From Paenibacillus timonensis (lineage in GTDB: Bacteria; Bacillota; Bacilli; Paenibacillales; Paenibacillaceae), in the NCBI RefSeq assembly GCF_009725205.1, contig NZ_WNZY01000017.1, forward strand, positions 36,929 to 100,928: 64,000 bases of DNA, read 5' to 3'. Both the position numbers and the translations under genes were made by a program. Numbering within the stretch: position 1 is the first letter of the stretch; every line of letters begins with the position of its first letter. The notes beneath the pieces were generated by a model. That model was not told the origin of the DNA, searched no databases, and saw nothing but the letters and a program-made list of their open reading frames with translations. Of this stretch, positions 37,279-46,769 are shown in pieces.

Positions 37279-37731
37279 TTATTTCTTGGCCGTAGCCACG
37301 CCATCTGCCGCAGCCGCCGTTTCCGTGCCCGCGTTGACGCCGTCATTCTCGTCAGTTCCCGTAGGAACTTGGACGTGGAAACCTTCCACCTCAGGCTGTA
37401 CATAACCGAGCTCATTCGCCTTCAATGGAATCTGCTCCTCCAGCTTTTCCTTCTGGATCGTCAATTCCTTCACTTCGGCGTTAATAGCTTGAATGTCCGT
37501 ATTCAAATTAAACATTTGCCGCTTAATGTTGTAAAGTGACACATTTTGCCATAGCAATCCGCCCATGATCGCCACGCAAAACAGGACCGTCATCATATAC
37601 AAAAGCTTCTCACGAACCGGCAGCGGCGATCGGCGGGTGACCACCTTCGTCGTTTCCCGATAACGCTGCGATTGATAGCTGCGTTCCGTTTGCTTCTCTT
37701 TAACTGCCAGATTCCCTCGCGTATAAGCCAT
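37279..37731 (-). CDS. ftsL: Cell-division protein FtsL
   Basis: 150 residues. A charged cytoplasmic tail of about 40 residues, one membrane helix (about 43-62), then a leucine-zipper-like coiled coil (INAEVKELTIQKEKLEEQI) and a low-complexity Gly/Ala/Thr tail. FtsL forms a complex with DivIB and DivIC at the septum. It begins one base after the rsmH stop codon. Identification rests on topology and position; FtsL sequences vary widely. Confidence 0.9.
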   Translation of the reverse strand: MAYTRGNLAVKEKQTERSYQSQRYRETTKVVTRRSPLPVREKLLYMMTVLFCVAIMGGLLWQNVSLYNIKRQMFNLNTDIQAINAEVKELTIQKEKLEEQIPLKANELGYVQPEVEGFHVQVPTGTDENDGVNAGTETAAAADGVATAKK

Positions 37732-38706
37732 TTACGATACCTCCACACCAGTTTGCAATTTCTCCGCCACGCGCAATTTCGCCGAGCGGGCCCGTGGATT
37801 ATCTGCCAGTTCCCGCTCCGACGGGACTAGCGGTTTCCGATTGATTAATTTCAGTGAACCTTTGCCTCCGCACACACACATCGGAAAGTCGGGTGGGCAA
37901 GTACATTTCTCAACATAGCTAGCAAAAATCTGCTTGCAAATTCGGTCCTCAAGCGAATGGAAGGTGATGACCGAAGCCCGGCCTTCCGGCGCTAAACAGC
38001 GGATGGCCGCATGCAGCCCATCCTCGAAGGCTCCCAGCTCGTCGTTCACGGCGATGCGCAGCGCCTGAAAGCTGCGTTTGGCCGGATGTCCGCCCGTCCG
38101 CCTTGCCGCCGCCGGGATCCCTTCCTTAATCAGCTCGACAAGCTGCTCCGTCGTTTCGATTGGCTCCTGCTCGCGCCGTTCCACGATGACTCTAGCGATT
38201 CGCCTAGAAAATTTCTCTTCGCCGTATTGAAACAAAATACGAGCAATTTCACGTTCCGGCCACGAATTGACGATCTCCCGCGCCGTCAGGGACGCGGACT
38301 GATCCATCCGCATATCGAGCGGCGCGTCCGCGTTATAGCTAAATCCCCGCTCCCCCTCATCAAATTGGGGGGAGGAAACGCCGAGGTCGAACAAGACGCC
38401 ATCCACTTGGGGAATCCCGTTTAACTGTGGCACTCCCTCGATCTCCAACAGTTTTTGCTCGATATAGCGAAAATTGCTTTTTACCAAAGTTAATTTGTCT
38501 GCGTAGGCTGCGAGCCGCTCTTTGGCATTGTCCAGCGCCCAGTCATCCTGGTCGAAAGCAATCAGCCTTCCGCCCGGGCCGAGCTTGGACAAGATCACAG
38601 AGCTGTGGCCGCCGCCCCCCAGCGTACAATCCACGTAAATGCCGTCCGGCTTGATGCGTAACCCTTCTGTCGCTTCTTCTTTGAGTACCGTGATGTGATG
38701 GAACAA
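37732..38706 (-). CDS. rsmH: 16S rRNA (cytosine1402-N4)-methyltransferase RsmH
   Basis: 324 residues. SAM-dependent methylation of C1402 in 16S rRNA. Starts [16 protein letters not shown]; the SAM site is [15 protein letters not shown] near residue 27; then [34 protein letters not shown] and [18 protein letters not shown]. Ends with the conserved [14 protein letters not shown]. Transcribed between mraZ and ftsL; a short repeat hairpin lies between it and mraZ. Confidence 0.98.
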   Translation of the reverse strand: MFHHITVLKEEATEGLRIKPDGIYVDCTLGGGGHSSVILSKLGPGGRLIAFDQDDWALDNAKERLAAYADKLTLVKSNFRYIEQKLLEIEGVPQLNGIPQVDGVLFDLGVSSPQFDEGERGFSYNADAPLDMRMDQSASLTAREIVNSWPEREIARILFQYGEEKFSRRIARVIVERREQEPIETTEQLVELIKEGIPAAARRTGGHPAKRSFQALRIAVNDELGAFEDGLHAAIRCLAPEGRASVITFHSLEDRICKQIFASYVEKCTCPPDFPMCVCGGKGSLKLINRKPLVPSERELADNPRARSAKLRVAEKLQTGVEVS

Positions 38707-38742
38707 GACTTACGCCCCCAAACCTGAATTCATTTTAAAGAG

Positions 38743-38786
38743 GTTGTTCAAAAAGTCGTCTTGAAAACCTGACTTTTTGAACACGC
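38743..38786. repeat. Modular palindromic repeat, copy 5 (minimal, between mraZ and rsmH)
   Basis: GTTCAAAAAGTC and GACTTTTTGAAC pair perfectly around GTCTTGAAAACCT. These are the same ends as in copy 3 without its core. The element ends beside the mraZ stop codon and could act as a hairpin or weak terminator within the mraZ-rsmH transcript. Confidence 0.75.
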
Positions 38787-38788
38787 GC

Positions 38789-39226
38789 TTAAAGATCGAA
38801 ATTGAAGTCGACCAATTTTTCAGCAATTTCATTGAAAGTATCCTCCGACTGCTGGAAGTACTGCTCCCAAGTGTCTTTACTCCATATTTCTACCCGGTTC
38901 GACACGCCGAGAACAACGCAATCCTTCTCCAGCTTGGCATACTGCCTTAAACTGCCTGGCAAGTTTACCCTTCCCTGTTTATCCCATTCGCATTCCGTCG
39001 CTCCTGAGAAAAAGAAACGGGTAAATGCGCGGGCGTCGGACTTCATCAGCGGCAGTGCCTTCAGCTTCTGCTCCAGGACTTCCCACTCCTGCATCGGATA
39101 AACGAAAAGACACTGGTCCAAGCCGCGGGTAACGACGAAAGAGCTGCCGAGGAGATCACGAAACTTAGCCGGTATGATAATCCGGCCTTTATCGTCAATG
39201 CTATGTTGGAATTCCCCCATAAACAT
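38789..39226 (-). CDS. mraZ: MraZ, transcriptional regulator of the division cluster
   Basis: 145 residues, start [23 protein letters not shown], the standard MraZ N-terminus. Two AbrB-like repeats are present, each with the D-x-x-G-R core ([19 protein letters not shown]). MraZ binds short direct repeats in its own promoter and represses the cluster. An array of AAAGTGG-like repeats lies directly upstream. First gene of the dcw cluster. Confidence 0.97.
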   Translation of the reverse strand: MFMGEFQHSIDDKGRIIIPAKFRDLLGSSFVVTRGLDQCLFVYPMQEWEVLEQKLKALPLMKSDARAFTRFFFSGATECEWDKQGRVNLPGSLRQYAKLEKDCVVLGVSNRVEIWSKDTWEQYFQQSEDTFNEIAEKLVDFNFDL

Positions 39227-39240
39227 TGGTGACTCACTCC

Positions 39241-39280
39241 TTACCTCTTTCCCCCACTTTGCACCACTTTACACCACCGT
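39241..39280 (-). promoter_or_regulatory. MraZ-box array upstream of mraZ
   Basis: On the minus strand there are three direct repeats with an exact 10-base period: AAAGTGGTGC, AAAGTGGGGG, AAAGAGGTAA (39270-39241), preceded by a partial ACGGTGGTGT. MraZ from Mycoplasma and E. coli binds repeated short GTG/TGGG-type boxes at about one per helical turn. The array lies just before the AAGGAG ribosome binding site. Confidence 0.75.
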
Positions 39281-39393
39281 GATATGTAACTATTCCACGT
39301 TGGAAGAGAAAATCCTTCTATTGTTCATAATTTTTTTTGAAGTGGCGTTAGCGTGACTATTGAAGGGCGGAGCCAGCGATCGCCAAAACACGA

Positions 39394-39437
39394 CAAAAAG
39401 GACGATCCCGGCAGATTCCTCTGCACGAGATCGTCCT
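39394..39437 (-). terminator. Terminator of ahcY
   Basis: On the minus strand AGGACGATC pairs with GATCGTCCT around a CAGA/TCTG inner stem, followed by TTTTTG. It separates the bshC-ahcY transcript from mraZ. Confidence 0.85.
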
Positions 39438-39447
39438 AATTCTGAAT

Positions 39448-39581
39448 TAACGGTAATTTGTAGCGTTATTTCTTTCATCATCGCCCGACTTTGCCCAAAC
39501 CGGTGAAATTAGCGGTACGATTTACCGTTAATTATCATCTACCGGCTGAAAAGCAATAATTAGCGGTGCAAAATACCGTTA
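39448..39581. repeat. Three copies of a 24-nt TAACGG motif between ahcY and mraZ
   Basis: Copy a at 39448-39471 (+), copies b at 39507-39530 and c at 39558-39581 (both reverse). Each has TAACGG, about nine variable bases, then a (T/A)(A/C)(G/C)CG(T/C)TAWTT-type end. Copy a can pair with b or c. The motif matches the arms of the tandem array at 54346-55207 at roughly 15-17 of 24 positions. Confidence 0.65.
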
Positions 39582-39644
39582 ATTCTCCCCCGATGCGACG
39601 CAGCTATAAATTCAACTCCGCTCAAGCCCCAAGGATCAACCGAA

Positions 39645-40913
39645 TTAATGCTCTTGCCAGCTATCCAGGTAAGCGCGCTGCTCGGCTGACAATGTATCGA
39701 TGTTTACGCCAAGGCTTTCCAGCTTGAAGCGGGCAACTTGCTCGTCGAGCTCGTAAGGGACGTTGACGACCGTTTTGCCGATTTCCTTATAGCGGTCGTT
39801 TACGTATTTCAGGGACAAGGCTTGCAGCGCAAACGTCATGTCCATGATTTCGGCTGGATGTCCGTCACCCGCAGCCAAATTGACCAAACGGCCTTCCGCG
39901 AGCAGATACATTTTGCGCCCATCCTTCAGTTGATATTCCTCGATGTTGCGGCGTACGGTGCGGACCGATACGGAACGCTCTTTAAGTTCCGGCTTATTCA
40001 CTTCCACGTCGAAATGACCCGCATTGGACAAAATAGCGCCGTCCTTCATGACATCATAGTGCTCGCCGCGAATGACATCTCGGTTGCCGGTCACGGTGAT
40101 GAAGAAATCGCCAACCTTCGCCGCTTCCAGCATTGGCATCACTTGGAAGCCATCCATGACGGCTTCGACCGCTTTGATCGCGTCGATTTCCGTGACGACG
40201 ACGTTCGCGCCAAGGCCCTTGGCTCGCATCGCTACTCCTTTCCCGCACCAGCCGTAACCGACCACGACGACGGTTTTGCCGGCCACCACCAGATTCGTCG
40301 TCCGGTTAATTCCGTCCCACACCGATTGACCGGTTCCGTAGCGGTTGTCGAACAGATATTTGCAATAGGCATCATTGACCGCCACCATCGGGAATTTGAG
40401 CTTTCCTTCTTTGTCCATCGCTTTCAGCCGCAAAATACCGGTCGTCGTCTCCTCAGCGCCGCCCCGTACGTTCTCCAGCAAATCCGTCCGTTCCGAGTGC
40501 AAAATCGTGACCAAATCGCCGCCATCGTCGATAATCAAATCCGGTTTTGTTTCAAGCGCTTTGATCAACAACGCCTTATACTCTTCCGGCTCAGGATTAT
40601 ATTTGGCATAAACCGTCACGCCATCTTCAACCAATGCCGCACAGACGTCGTCCTGCGTCGACAGCGGATTACTTCCGGTAATGGTCACCTCAGCACCGCC
40701 TGCTTGCACGACCTTGGCCAAATAAGCCGTTTTCGCTTCCAAATGAAGCGAGATCGTGACTTTCAATCCCTTAAATGGTTGCTCGGCCTCGAATTGCTTA
40801 CGAACCCGGTTCAGCACCGGCATATGGGCTTCCACCCAATCGATTTTCAAATGTCCTTCCGGGGCTAGCTTCAAGTCAGTGATGATACTGTTCTGAATTG
40901 CTTCTGAGCTCAT
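39645..40913 (-). CDS. ahcY: S-adenosylhomocysteine hydrolase
   Basis: 422 residues. Reversibly splits S-adenosylhomocysteine into adenosine and homocysteine. NAD-binding loop VVGYGWCGKGVAMRAKGLGA near residue 215; substrate residues in SNPLSTQDDV and DDGGDLV; C-terminal YLLAEGRLVNLAAGDGHPAEIMD and an E-Q-x-Y-type end (AEQRAYLDSW). The length is that of the shorter form found in archaea and Thermotoga-like bacteria, without the insertion of the longer bacterial type. It lies 12 bases after bshC, so the pair is likely one operon. Many Bacilli use a nucleosidase plus LuxS instead. Confidence 0.95.
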   Translation of the reverse strand: MSSEAIQNSIITDLKLAPEGHLKIDWVEAHMPVLNRVRKQFEAEQPFKGLKVTISLHLEAKTAYLAKVVQAGGAEVTITGSNPLSTQDDVCAALVEDGVTVYAKYNPEPEEYKALLIKALETKPDLIIDDGGDLVTILHSERTDLLENVRGGAEETTTGILRLKAMDKEGKLKFPMVAVNDAYCKYLFDNRYGTGQSVWDGINRTTNLVVAGKTVVVVGYGWCGKGVAMRAKGLGANVVVTEIDAIKAVEAVMDGFQVMPMLEAAKVGDFFITVTGNRDVIRGEHYDVMKDGAILSNAGHFDVEVNKPELKERSVSVRTVRRNIEEYQLKDGRKMYLLAEGRLVNLAAGDGHPAEIMDMTFALQALSLKYVNDRYKEIGKTVVNVPYELDEQVARFKLESLGVNIDTLSAEQRAYLDSWQEH

Positions 40914-40925
40914 ATTCGTCTCCTC

Positions 40926-42563
40926 CTATAAATAAATAATTCGATGTTTGCCAGTCAACTCATAAGGAATGTCCAGCAGGTCTTCGATCCAATCCATCCC
41001 GAACCGATTCAAAGTATCAAAGAGATTGTAAACTCTCTCCTGCGGCTTGTTCAAAGGGAATAACGACAATTGAATCCGGTCAAAATGACGCAGGCCAGTT
41101 TCATGGATTTTCTCCATCGCATCCTTCGCCTTGCCGCGTAGGTACTCGATTTGATCGAGAATTTTGTCCCTGTTCACCGTCCCAAGTCGAGACAACCCGC
41201 TCTCGACCCCGGCTAGTTCCTCAAGGAGTGGCGCATACAGTTCCCCAAACGCAGCTACAACTTCATCGAACCGTTCATCGACCTGCATACGCTCCTGAGC
41301 AGCGAGCCAAGCGCTCCGTTTACGATGGAAGACCTCAGGATCCTTTACATCATTCCAGCTAAGCTCGTATTTCTTCATATGCTTCTGTATCGTTCCGTCA
41401 ATCACGGTAAAAGATTCCCGGGGCAGCAGCAGCGGCATTTTCAACCCAAGCTTCTGAAACGCCTTGCGCGTAAGCCCCCAGTAGGCGATCTCGCCGGGGC
41501 CCAGCACCGAGCCTAGAACAGGAAGCAGGCTGTCTTGCATCAGCGGGCGAGTCAGTACATTATTACTAAATCGCTCCGGATGTTCCCTTAGCTCCTCCAA
41601 CAATTCGTCAGCCGTAAAGGTAACCTTGCCCTTGCGGTCTTCAAACCGGCCGTTCCGCTTAAACAACAATAGACGTTCCCGCTCGCTTATGTAGAACAAA
41701 TTAGCCCCGTTCTCGGCCACTTCCGCGGACGGTTCGTACCCCAACCCTGCCATATCGCGCACCGTCTCATGGTAAGCCAACTCCAGCTCATCATTTTGAC
41801 GGATCATCCGCTCGAACACCGGCATCTCCAGTCGGCGCAACTCAGGATCCGACGAATCCAGCAGCACCAGGCCGTGCTTTCCGAATAAGGCCCCGATCAA
41901 CTTGGCAAAATGCGCCGTCAAGTTATCCGCATCCTCTGAACAACATCGTACCAGTTCCATGATGCCCGCCTTATGCTCGCTGTCCGGAAGCAGCTGCTCC
42001 AGTTCTGACACGGCCTTCTCCCAAGCTTCGGCCTCCACCTTCGTAAAGCTAACCGGCAGCCGGTCCATCGCCCCACGGTGCATACGAATTCGACGCACTT
42101 GCAAATCCGGCGATAACACATAGGTATGATTGACCTCGTCCCAATCGTGATCCTCGCCGGCGATCCAAAATACCGGCACAACCGGGCGGTTTAACCGATC
42201 CGAAGCCGCCTTTGCCGCTTTAAGGATCGTCACCGCTTTATAGACGACGAGCAGCGGACCGGTGAATACCCCGCTCTGCTGTCCACCAACAATCACCGCT
42301 GTACCGGGCAACTCCAGTTGGCCGATCGCCCGTCCAACGGCCGGATCGGGGTTATAACGTCCGTTATATTCACGTAGTCGGGTGGCCAAAGCCTTCCGAT
42401 CCACGCGTGTATGTTCCGTTTGATCTAACCACACGGCCCGTTCAGTCCAACTTTCGGACTGGCTCGGATCGCTCTCATATAATAGTTCAACCGCGGAGAA
42501 CTGATTGATATATACCTCAGCCAGCGGCCCCGCGAACGAAAGTTGCTCTTGAACGACATTCAT
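40926..42563 (-). CDS. bshC: BshC, bacillithiol synthase (cysteine-adding)
   Basis: 545 residues from the ATG at 42563, ten bases after AGGAGG. Catalyses the last step of bacillithiol synthesis, joining cysteine to GlcN-malate. Family sequence: VGRAIGQLELPGTAVIVGGQQSGVFTGPLL, PVFWIAGEDHDWDEVNH, and a coiled-coil insertion around residues 450-490. In Bacillus bshC (yllA) sits just before mraZ; here ahcY has come between them. Confidence 0.95.
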   Translation of the reverse strand: MNVVQEQLSFAGPLAEVYINQFSAVELLYESDPSQSESWTERAVWLDQTEHTRVDRKALATRLREYNGRYNPDPAVGRAIGQLELPGTAVIVGGQQSGVFTGPLLVVYKAVTILKAAKAASDRLNRPVVPVFWIAGEDHDWDEVNHTYVLSPDLQVRRIRMHRGAMDRLPVSFTKVEAEAWEKAVSELEQLLPDSEHKAGIMELVRCCSEDADNLTAHFAKLIGALFGKHGLVLLDSSDPELRRLEMPVFERMIRQNDELELAYHETVRDMAGLGYEPSAEVAENGANLFYISERERLLLFKRNGRFEDRKGKVTFTADELLEELREHPERFSNNVLTRPLMQDSLLPVLGSVLGPGEIAYWGLTRKAFQKLGLKMPLLLPRESFTVIDGTIQKHMKKYELSWNDVKDPEVFHRKRSAWLAAQERMQVDERFDEVVAAFGELYAPLLEELAGVESGLSRLGTVNRDKILDQIEYLRGKAKDAMEKIHETGLRHFDRIQLSLFPLNKPQERVYNLFDTLNRFGMDWIEDLLDIPYELTGKHRIIYL

Positions 42564-42681
42564 CAGGTAGCGTCCTCCTGTCTGCATCAAAACCTTCCTT
42601 GATTGTACCGGATGTCCGGCCGCTCCGTCAAAGAAATCCTTACTTTTGCGAAACTTCTAACTTTCCGTAACCATTAAGCGC

Positions 42682-42721
42682 AAAAAAACTCCCGCAACCG
42701 TCATTTACGGCTGCGGGAGTT
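42682..42721 (-). terminator. Terminator of the opp operon
   Basis: Hairpin AACTCCCGCAGCC paired with GGTTGCGGGAGTT on the minus strand, then TTTTTTT, 11 bases past oppF. Confidence 0.95.
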
Positions 42722-42732
42722 CGCAGGTTCAA

Positions 42733-43674
42733 TCAGCCTTTCTTCGGCATGGAGACGAAATGTCCTTTGGACACTTCAACCAGCTCAGAGTTGTCCAAAT
42801 CGAACAATCCGCCGCCGGATGTGCCTTCTTTGCCGATCGGGCCGCTTGCGGTATCTTCTAACTGGATCCGTTTCTTGTTGGCTTCAATTTCCGGATCCGG
42901 GATCGGAATCGCGGACAAGAGCGTTTTCGTATAGGGGTGCATCGGGTTTGCATACAGTTCTTCACTATCTGCAAGTTCCACGATCCGGCCCAGGTACATT
43001 ACCGCAACCCGGTCACTGATATGTTTGACCATGGACAAGTCATGCGCGATAAACAGATACGTCAATCCCAGGCGATCCTGAAGATCTTCAAGCAGGTTGA
43101 CGACCTGCGCTTGGATGGATACGTCGAGCGCCGAGATCGGTTCATCGCAGATGATGAACTTCGGATTTACCGCAAGCGCGCGGGCAATCCCAATCCGTTG
43201 ACGTTGACCCCCGGAGAACTCGTGCGGATAACGCGTTGCATGGTCCGGGTTCAAACCAACCATATCGAGCAACTCTTCGACGCGTTTTTTGCGTTCCGCG
43301 TGAGAACCGGCCATCCCGTGGATATCCAACGCTTCGCCGATGATATCCGTAACGGTAAAGCGCGGGTTCAGCGATGCATATGGATCCTGGAAGATCATCT
43401 GCATATCGCGACGCATGGCCTTCATCTTCTTTGGTGACAATTGGTTGATATCCACGCCGTTAAAGCGGACACTGCCGGCTGTCGGTTCATACAAACGAAG
43501 GATCGTACGGCCTGCGGTCGATTTACCGCAACCCGATTCACCAACGAGGCCAAGCGTTTCGCCTTCAGCGATCGAAAAGCTAATATCGTTGACGGCTTTC
43601 AGAACGTTGCCGCCGCCGACATTAAAGTATTTTTTCAAACCTTCAACTTCAATCAAGGTTTTGCCTTTGCTCAT
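42733..43674 (-). CDS. oppF: Oligopeptide/dipeptide ABC transporter ATP-binding protein (OppF)
   Basis: 313 residues from the ATG at 43674 (AAGGAGGT nine bases upstream); its ATG overlaps the oppD stop in ATGA. Walker [20 protein letters not shown]-loop [14 protein letters not shown], signature [15 protein letters not shown], Walker [16 protein letters not shown]-loop FIAHDLS. It ends with the C-terminal oligopeptide-transporter extension ([13 protein letters not shown]). Powers uptake together with OppD. Confidence 0.95.
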   Translation of the reverse strand: MSKGKTLIEVEGLKKYFNVGGGNVLKAVNDISFSIAEGETLGLVGESGCGKSTAGRTILRLYEPTAGSVRFNGVDINQLSPKKMKAMRRDMQMIFQDPYASLNPRFTVTDIIGEALDIHGMAGSHAERKKRVEELLDMVGLNPDHATRYPHEFSGGQRQRIGIARALAVNPKFIICDEPISALDVSIQAQVVNLLEDLQDRLGLTYLFIAHDLSMVKHISDRVAVMYLGRIVELADSEELYANPMHPYTKTLLSAIPIPDPEIEANKKRIQLEDTASGPIGKEGTSGGGLFDLDNSELVEVSKGHFVSMPKKG

Positions 43675-44666
43675 GACGACTGTACCTCCTTGGCCATCGG
43701 ATGAAGATCCCAGCAGCGAGCCGTATGCGTTTCGCTGAATACAGTCGCGCTTGGATCGATGCGTTCGCAAATCTTCATCGCCTGGTCGCAGCGAGCGGCG
43801 AAAGGACAACCGATTGGCGGCTTAATCAAATCCGGTGGCGTGCCGATAATTGGAATAAGCGGTTCGCCTTTCTTTTGGTCCAAACGAGGCATCGAACGGA
43901 GCAAACCTTTTGTATAAGGATGCTGCGGGTTCTTAAAGATCTCCCATTTCGTCCCGGTTTCCACCACTTCCCCGGCATACATAACGATAACGCGGTCACA
44001 CATGCCTGCCACGACACCAAGGTCATGGGTGATCAGAATGATGGAAGTTCCAAGCCGGGATTGCATTTCTTTCATCACGTCCATGATTTGGGCCTGGATC
44101 GTAACGTCGAGCGCCGTCGTCGGTTCATCCGCGATCAGCAGTGAAGGCCGGCAAGCCAGGGCAATGGCGATCATAACACGCTGCCGCATGCCCCCGGAGA
44201 ATTCGTGTGGATATTGGTTAAAGCGGGCTTCCGCATTCTTGATGCCAACAAGCTTGAGCATTTCGACAGCCTGTTTCTTCGCTTCGCCCGCTGACATATT
44301 CTGATGTTTGATTAATACTTCAGTAATTTGTCGGCCTACTTTGATCGTAGGATTCAAGGAGGTCATCGGGTCCTGAAATATCATGCCAATATCTTTCCCG
44401 CGGATCGATTCCATTTGCTTATCGCTTTTCTTCAATAGGTCTTGCCCTTGAAAAACAATTTCACCTTGTTTAATGATGGAAGGAGGGGATGGAATCAGGC
44501 GCATAATCGTTTGGGCCGTGACGCTTTTGCCGCTGCCGGATTCGCCGACGATCGCAACCGTTTCACCTTTCCCCACTTCAAAGTTCATGCCGCGGACGGC
44601 CTTCACTTCTCCACCTTTGACTTGGAAGGAAACATGCAAATCTTTGACTTGTAAAATCGGCTCCAT
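43671..44666 (-). CDS. oppD: Oligopeptide/dipeptide ABC transporter ATP-binding protein (OppD)
   Basis: 331 residues. Walker [18 protein letters not shown], signature [15 protein letters not shown], Walker [15 protein letters not shown], and a C-terminal cysteine cluster ([18 protein letters not shown]...ARCWD) of the type that binds an iron-sulfur cluster or metal in this subfamily. Partner of OppF in the same operon. Starts 12 bases after oppC. Confidence 0.95.
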   Translation of the reverse strand: MEPILQVKDLHVSFQVKGGEVKAVRGMNFEVGKGETVAIVGESGSGKSVTAQTIMRLIPSPPSIIKQGEIVFQGQDLLKKSDKQMESIRGKDIGMIFQDPMTSLNPTIKVGRQITEVLIKHQNMSAGEAKKQAVEMLKLVGIKNAEARFNQYPHEFSGGMRQRVMIAIALACRPSLLIADEPTTALDVTIQAQIMDVMKEMQSRLGTSIILITHDLGVVAGMCDRVIVMYAGEVVETGTKWEIFKNPQHPYTKGLLRSMPRLDQKKGEPLIPIIGTPPDLIKPPIGCPFAARCDQAMKICERIDPSATVFSETHTARCWDLHPMAKEVQSS

Positions 44667-44678
44667 TCATTCCACCTC

Positions 44679-45647
44679 CTATTTCTTCAATTTAGGATCC
44701 AGCGCGTCGCGAAGACCGTCGCCAAAAATGTTAAACGATAACATGGTCAAGCTGATCAGAATTGCTGGGAACAGCATACGCCATGGGTAGTACAACCAAC
44801 CGGTCAGCGCATCGTTGATCATCGAACCCAGCGAAGCAACCGGAGCCTGTACGCCCAGACCAAGGAAGCTTAGGAACGCTTCGGCGAAAATCGCGTTTGG
44901 CACGGACAACGTGACCGTAACGATGATCGGGCCCACCGCATTCGGCAACAGGTGGCGGAACAACAAGCGTCCATGGCCTGCGCCCATCGAGCGGGAAGCG
45001 AGCACGTATTCGCGGTTTTTCAACTGCATAATTTCACCGCGCACGATCCACGACATGTTAATCCAGCCGGTAATCGTTAATGCCAGGATAATTGTCCCCA
45101 AACTTGGCTCCATCACGACCAGCAAAAGAATCGTAACGAGCAGGTAAGGAATGGAGTACAAGATTTCAGAAAACTTATTCATAATTTCATCGACACGGCC
45201 GCCATAGTAGCCCATGATACCGCCGTAAATGACGCCAATCAACAGGTCGATACAGGCTGCAGCCAAACCGACGATCAGGGAAATGCGCGCCCCCATCCAG
45301 GTCCGGATGAACATATCGCGACCGAGGTCGTCCGTTCCAAACCAATGTGTAGCCGAAGGGCCTTTGTTGGTATACAAGAGATCGTTCGAATAATAGTTAT
45401 AGCCGTAAATCTTGCCGACGAGCCAAGGAGCGATAATCGCGGTTAGCGTAATCAACGCCAAGATGATCAAAGCCGTCATCGCAAGCTTGTTGCTGCGTAA
45501 CCGTTGCCAAGCGTCGCGCCAGGCGGAAATACTTTCGCGTTGGATCACTTCGGCTTCTTTCTCGTCCGTGCCGATTTTGCGAAAATCGTCCGCGGTTAGA
45601 TCGGCTGGAGTCGGCATCATTTTGATCGGATTCGATTCCATGCGCAT
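44679..45647 (-). CDS. oppC: Oligopeptide ABC transporter permease (OppC)
   Basis: 322 residues. The ATG at 45647 overlaps the oppB stop (TAATG), suggesting coupling; the ATG at 45641 has a better distance to AAGGAGGG. An N-terminal OppC extension, then about six membrane helices; the EAA loop reads ASRSMGAGHGRLLFRHLLPNAVGPIIV. HWFGTDDLGRDMFIRTWMGARISL is the conserved OppC stretch. Confidence 0.95.
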   Translation of the reverse strand: MRMESNPIKMMPTPADLTADDFRKIGTDEKEAEVIQRESISAWRDAWQRLRSNKLAMTALIILALITLTAIIAPWLVGKIYGYNYYSNDLLYTNKGPSATHWFGTDDLGRDMFIRTWMGARISLIVGLAAACIDLLIGVIYGGIMGYYGGRVDEIMNKFSEILYSIPYLLVTILLLVVMEPSLGTIILALTITGWINMSWIVRGEIMQLKNREYVLASRSMGAGHGRLLFRHLLPNAVGPIIVTVTLSVPNAIFAEAFLSFLGLGVQAPVASLGSMINDALTGWLYYPWRMLFPAILISLTMLSFNIFGDGLRDALDPKLKK

Positions 45648-46579
45648 TATCCCTCCTTCCCTTTCGAAAGTTTAATTCTTGGATCCACGATCACATAGAG
45701 AATATCTGTGATGAAACGAGCCAACATCAGCAATACACCATAGAAGATCGTAATCCCCATAATCAGCGGATAATCGCGGACGCTGATCGCTTGCACGAAC
45801 TGTTTGCCAATGCCGCCGATCCCGAAGATTTGTTCGATTACCACAGAACCGGTAACAATGTTCGCAGTCATCGGTCCCATATAGGTGATGACCGGCATAA
45901 TGCCGTTGCGGATCACGTGGCGGAACAGGATAGCCATCCAACCGAGGCCTTTTGCCTTGGCGGTTTTGATATAATCGGCATGCAAGACCTCCAGCATGCT
46001 AGAACGGGTTAACCTCGCGATAAACGCAATCGGTTGCGCGGTTAGGGCCGCCACCGGTAACACGTAATACAACGGTCCCTTAAAGCCCATCGTCGGCAGC
46101 CAGTGCAACTTCGAAGCGAATACATATTGCAGCAAAGAAGCGACGACGAAGCTCGGCACCGCGATGCCCAGCACCGCTAACACCATCGCCACATTGTCAA
46201 TCAATTTGCGATGATACAGCGCTGCCAGCATACCAAGTACCACCCCGACAACTAACGCGACGACGATAGCTACGGCTCCCAGCTTCAAGGACGCTGAAAA
46301 CGTTTGACCGATAATGTGGGAAACATCCTGGTTGATCTGTTTCATGGAAATTCCCAAATCGCCCTGCGCAATCTCACCCAAATATTTCAGATACTGCTGA
46401 TAAACGGGCTTATCGAGTCCCAGCTGTTCAACTAGTCGTTCTTTGATTGCCGGTGGCACCTGCTTCTCCGATGTCAGGGGGCTCCCCGGAATGGCTTTCA
46501 TCAGAAAGAAGGTCGCCGAAATGAGTATAAACAGCGAAACCAACATATAGAAAAACTTATTGGCAATATAACGCACCAT
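45647..46579 (-). CDS. oppB: Oligopeptide ABC transporter permease (OppB)
   Basis: 310 residues with about six membrane helices. Starts MVRYIANKFFYMLVSLFILI; the EAA loop reads TAKAKGLGWMAILFRHVIRNGIMPVI, followed by SVVIEQIFGIGGIGKQFVQAI. Forms the membrane channel with OppC. It follows oppA after a 190-base gap that holds a strong hairpin. Confidence 0.95.
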   Translation of the reverse strand: MVRYIANKFFYMLVSLFILISATFFLMKAIPGSPLTSEKQVPPAIKERLVEQLGLDKPVYQQYLKYLGEIAQGDLGISMKQINQDVSHIIGQTFSASLKLGAVAIVVALVVGVVLGMLAALYHRKLIDNVAMVLAVLGIAVPSFVVASLLQYVFASKLHWLPTMGFKGPLYYVLPVAALTAQPIAFIARLTRSSMLEVLHADYIKTAKAKGLGWMAILFRHVIRNGIMPVITYMGPMTANIVTGSVVIEQIFGIGGIGKQFVQAISVRDYPLIMGITIFYGVLLMLARFITDILYVIVDPRIKLSKGKEG

Positions 46580-46696
46580 GCCCGTTCACACCTCCTTCTT
46601 ATAAATTTCGACATATATCGATTTTAGGTGAAAAAAACCACTTTGTCTATTCTATATAATTGTATAAGGACGAAATGCTTGGAAGAAATCCGCGCA

Positions 46697-46740
46697 CAAA
46701 AAAAACGGGATATATATGGAATACCCACATATATATCCCG
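46697..46740 (-). terminator. Hairpin between oppA and oppB
   Basis: CGGGATATATATG pairs with CATATATATCCCG on the minus strand and is followed by TTTTTTTT. As it stands after oppA and before oppBCDF, it probably ends part of the transcripts and gives more binding protein than transporter. Confidence 0.9.
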
Positions 46741-46769
46741 AAATTCCTATGAAGTTTGATACTTCCCGA

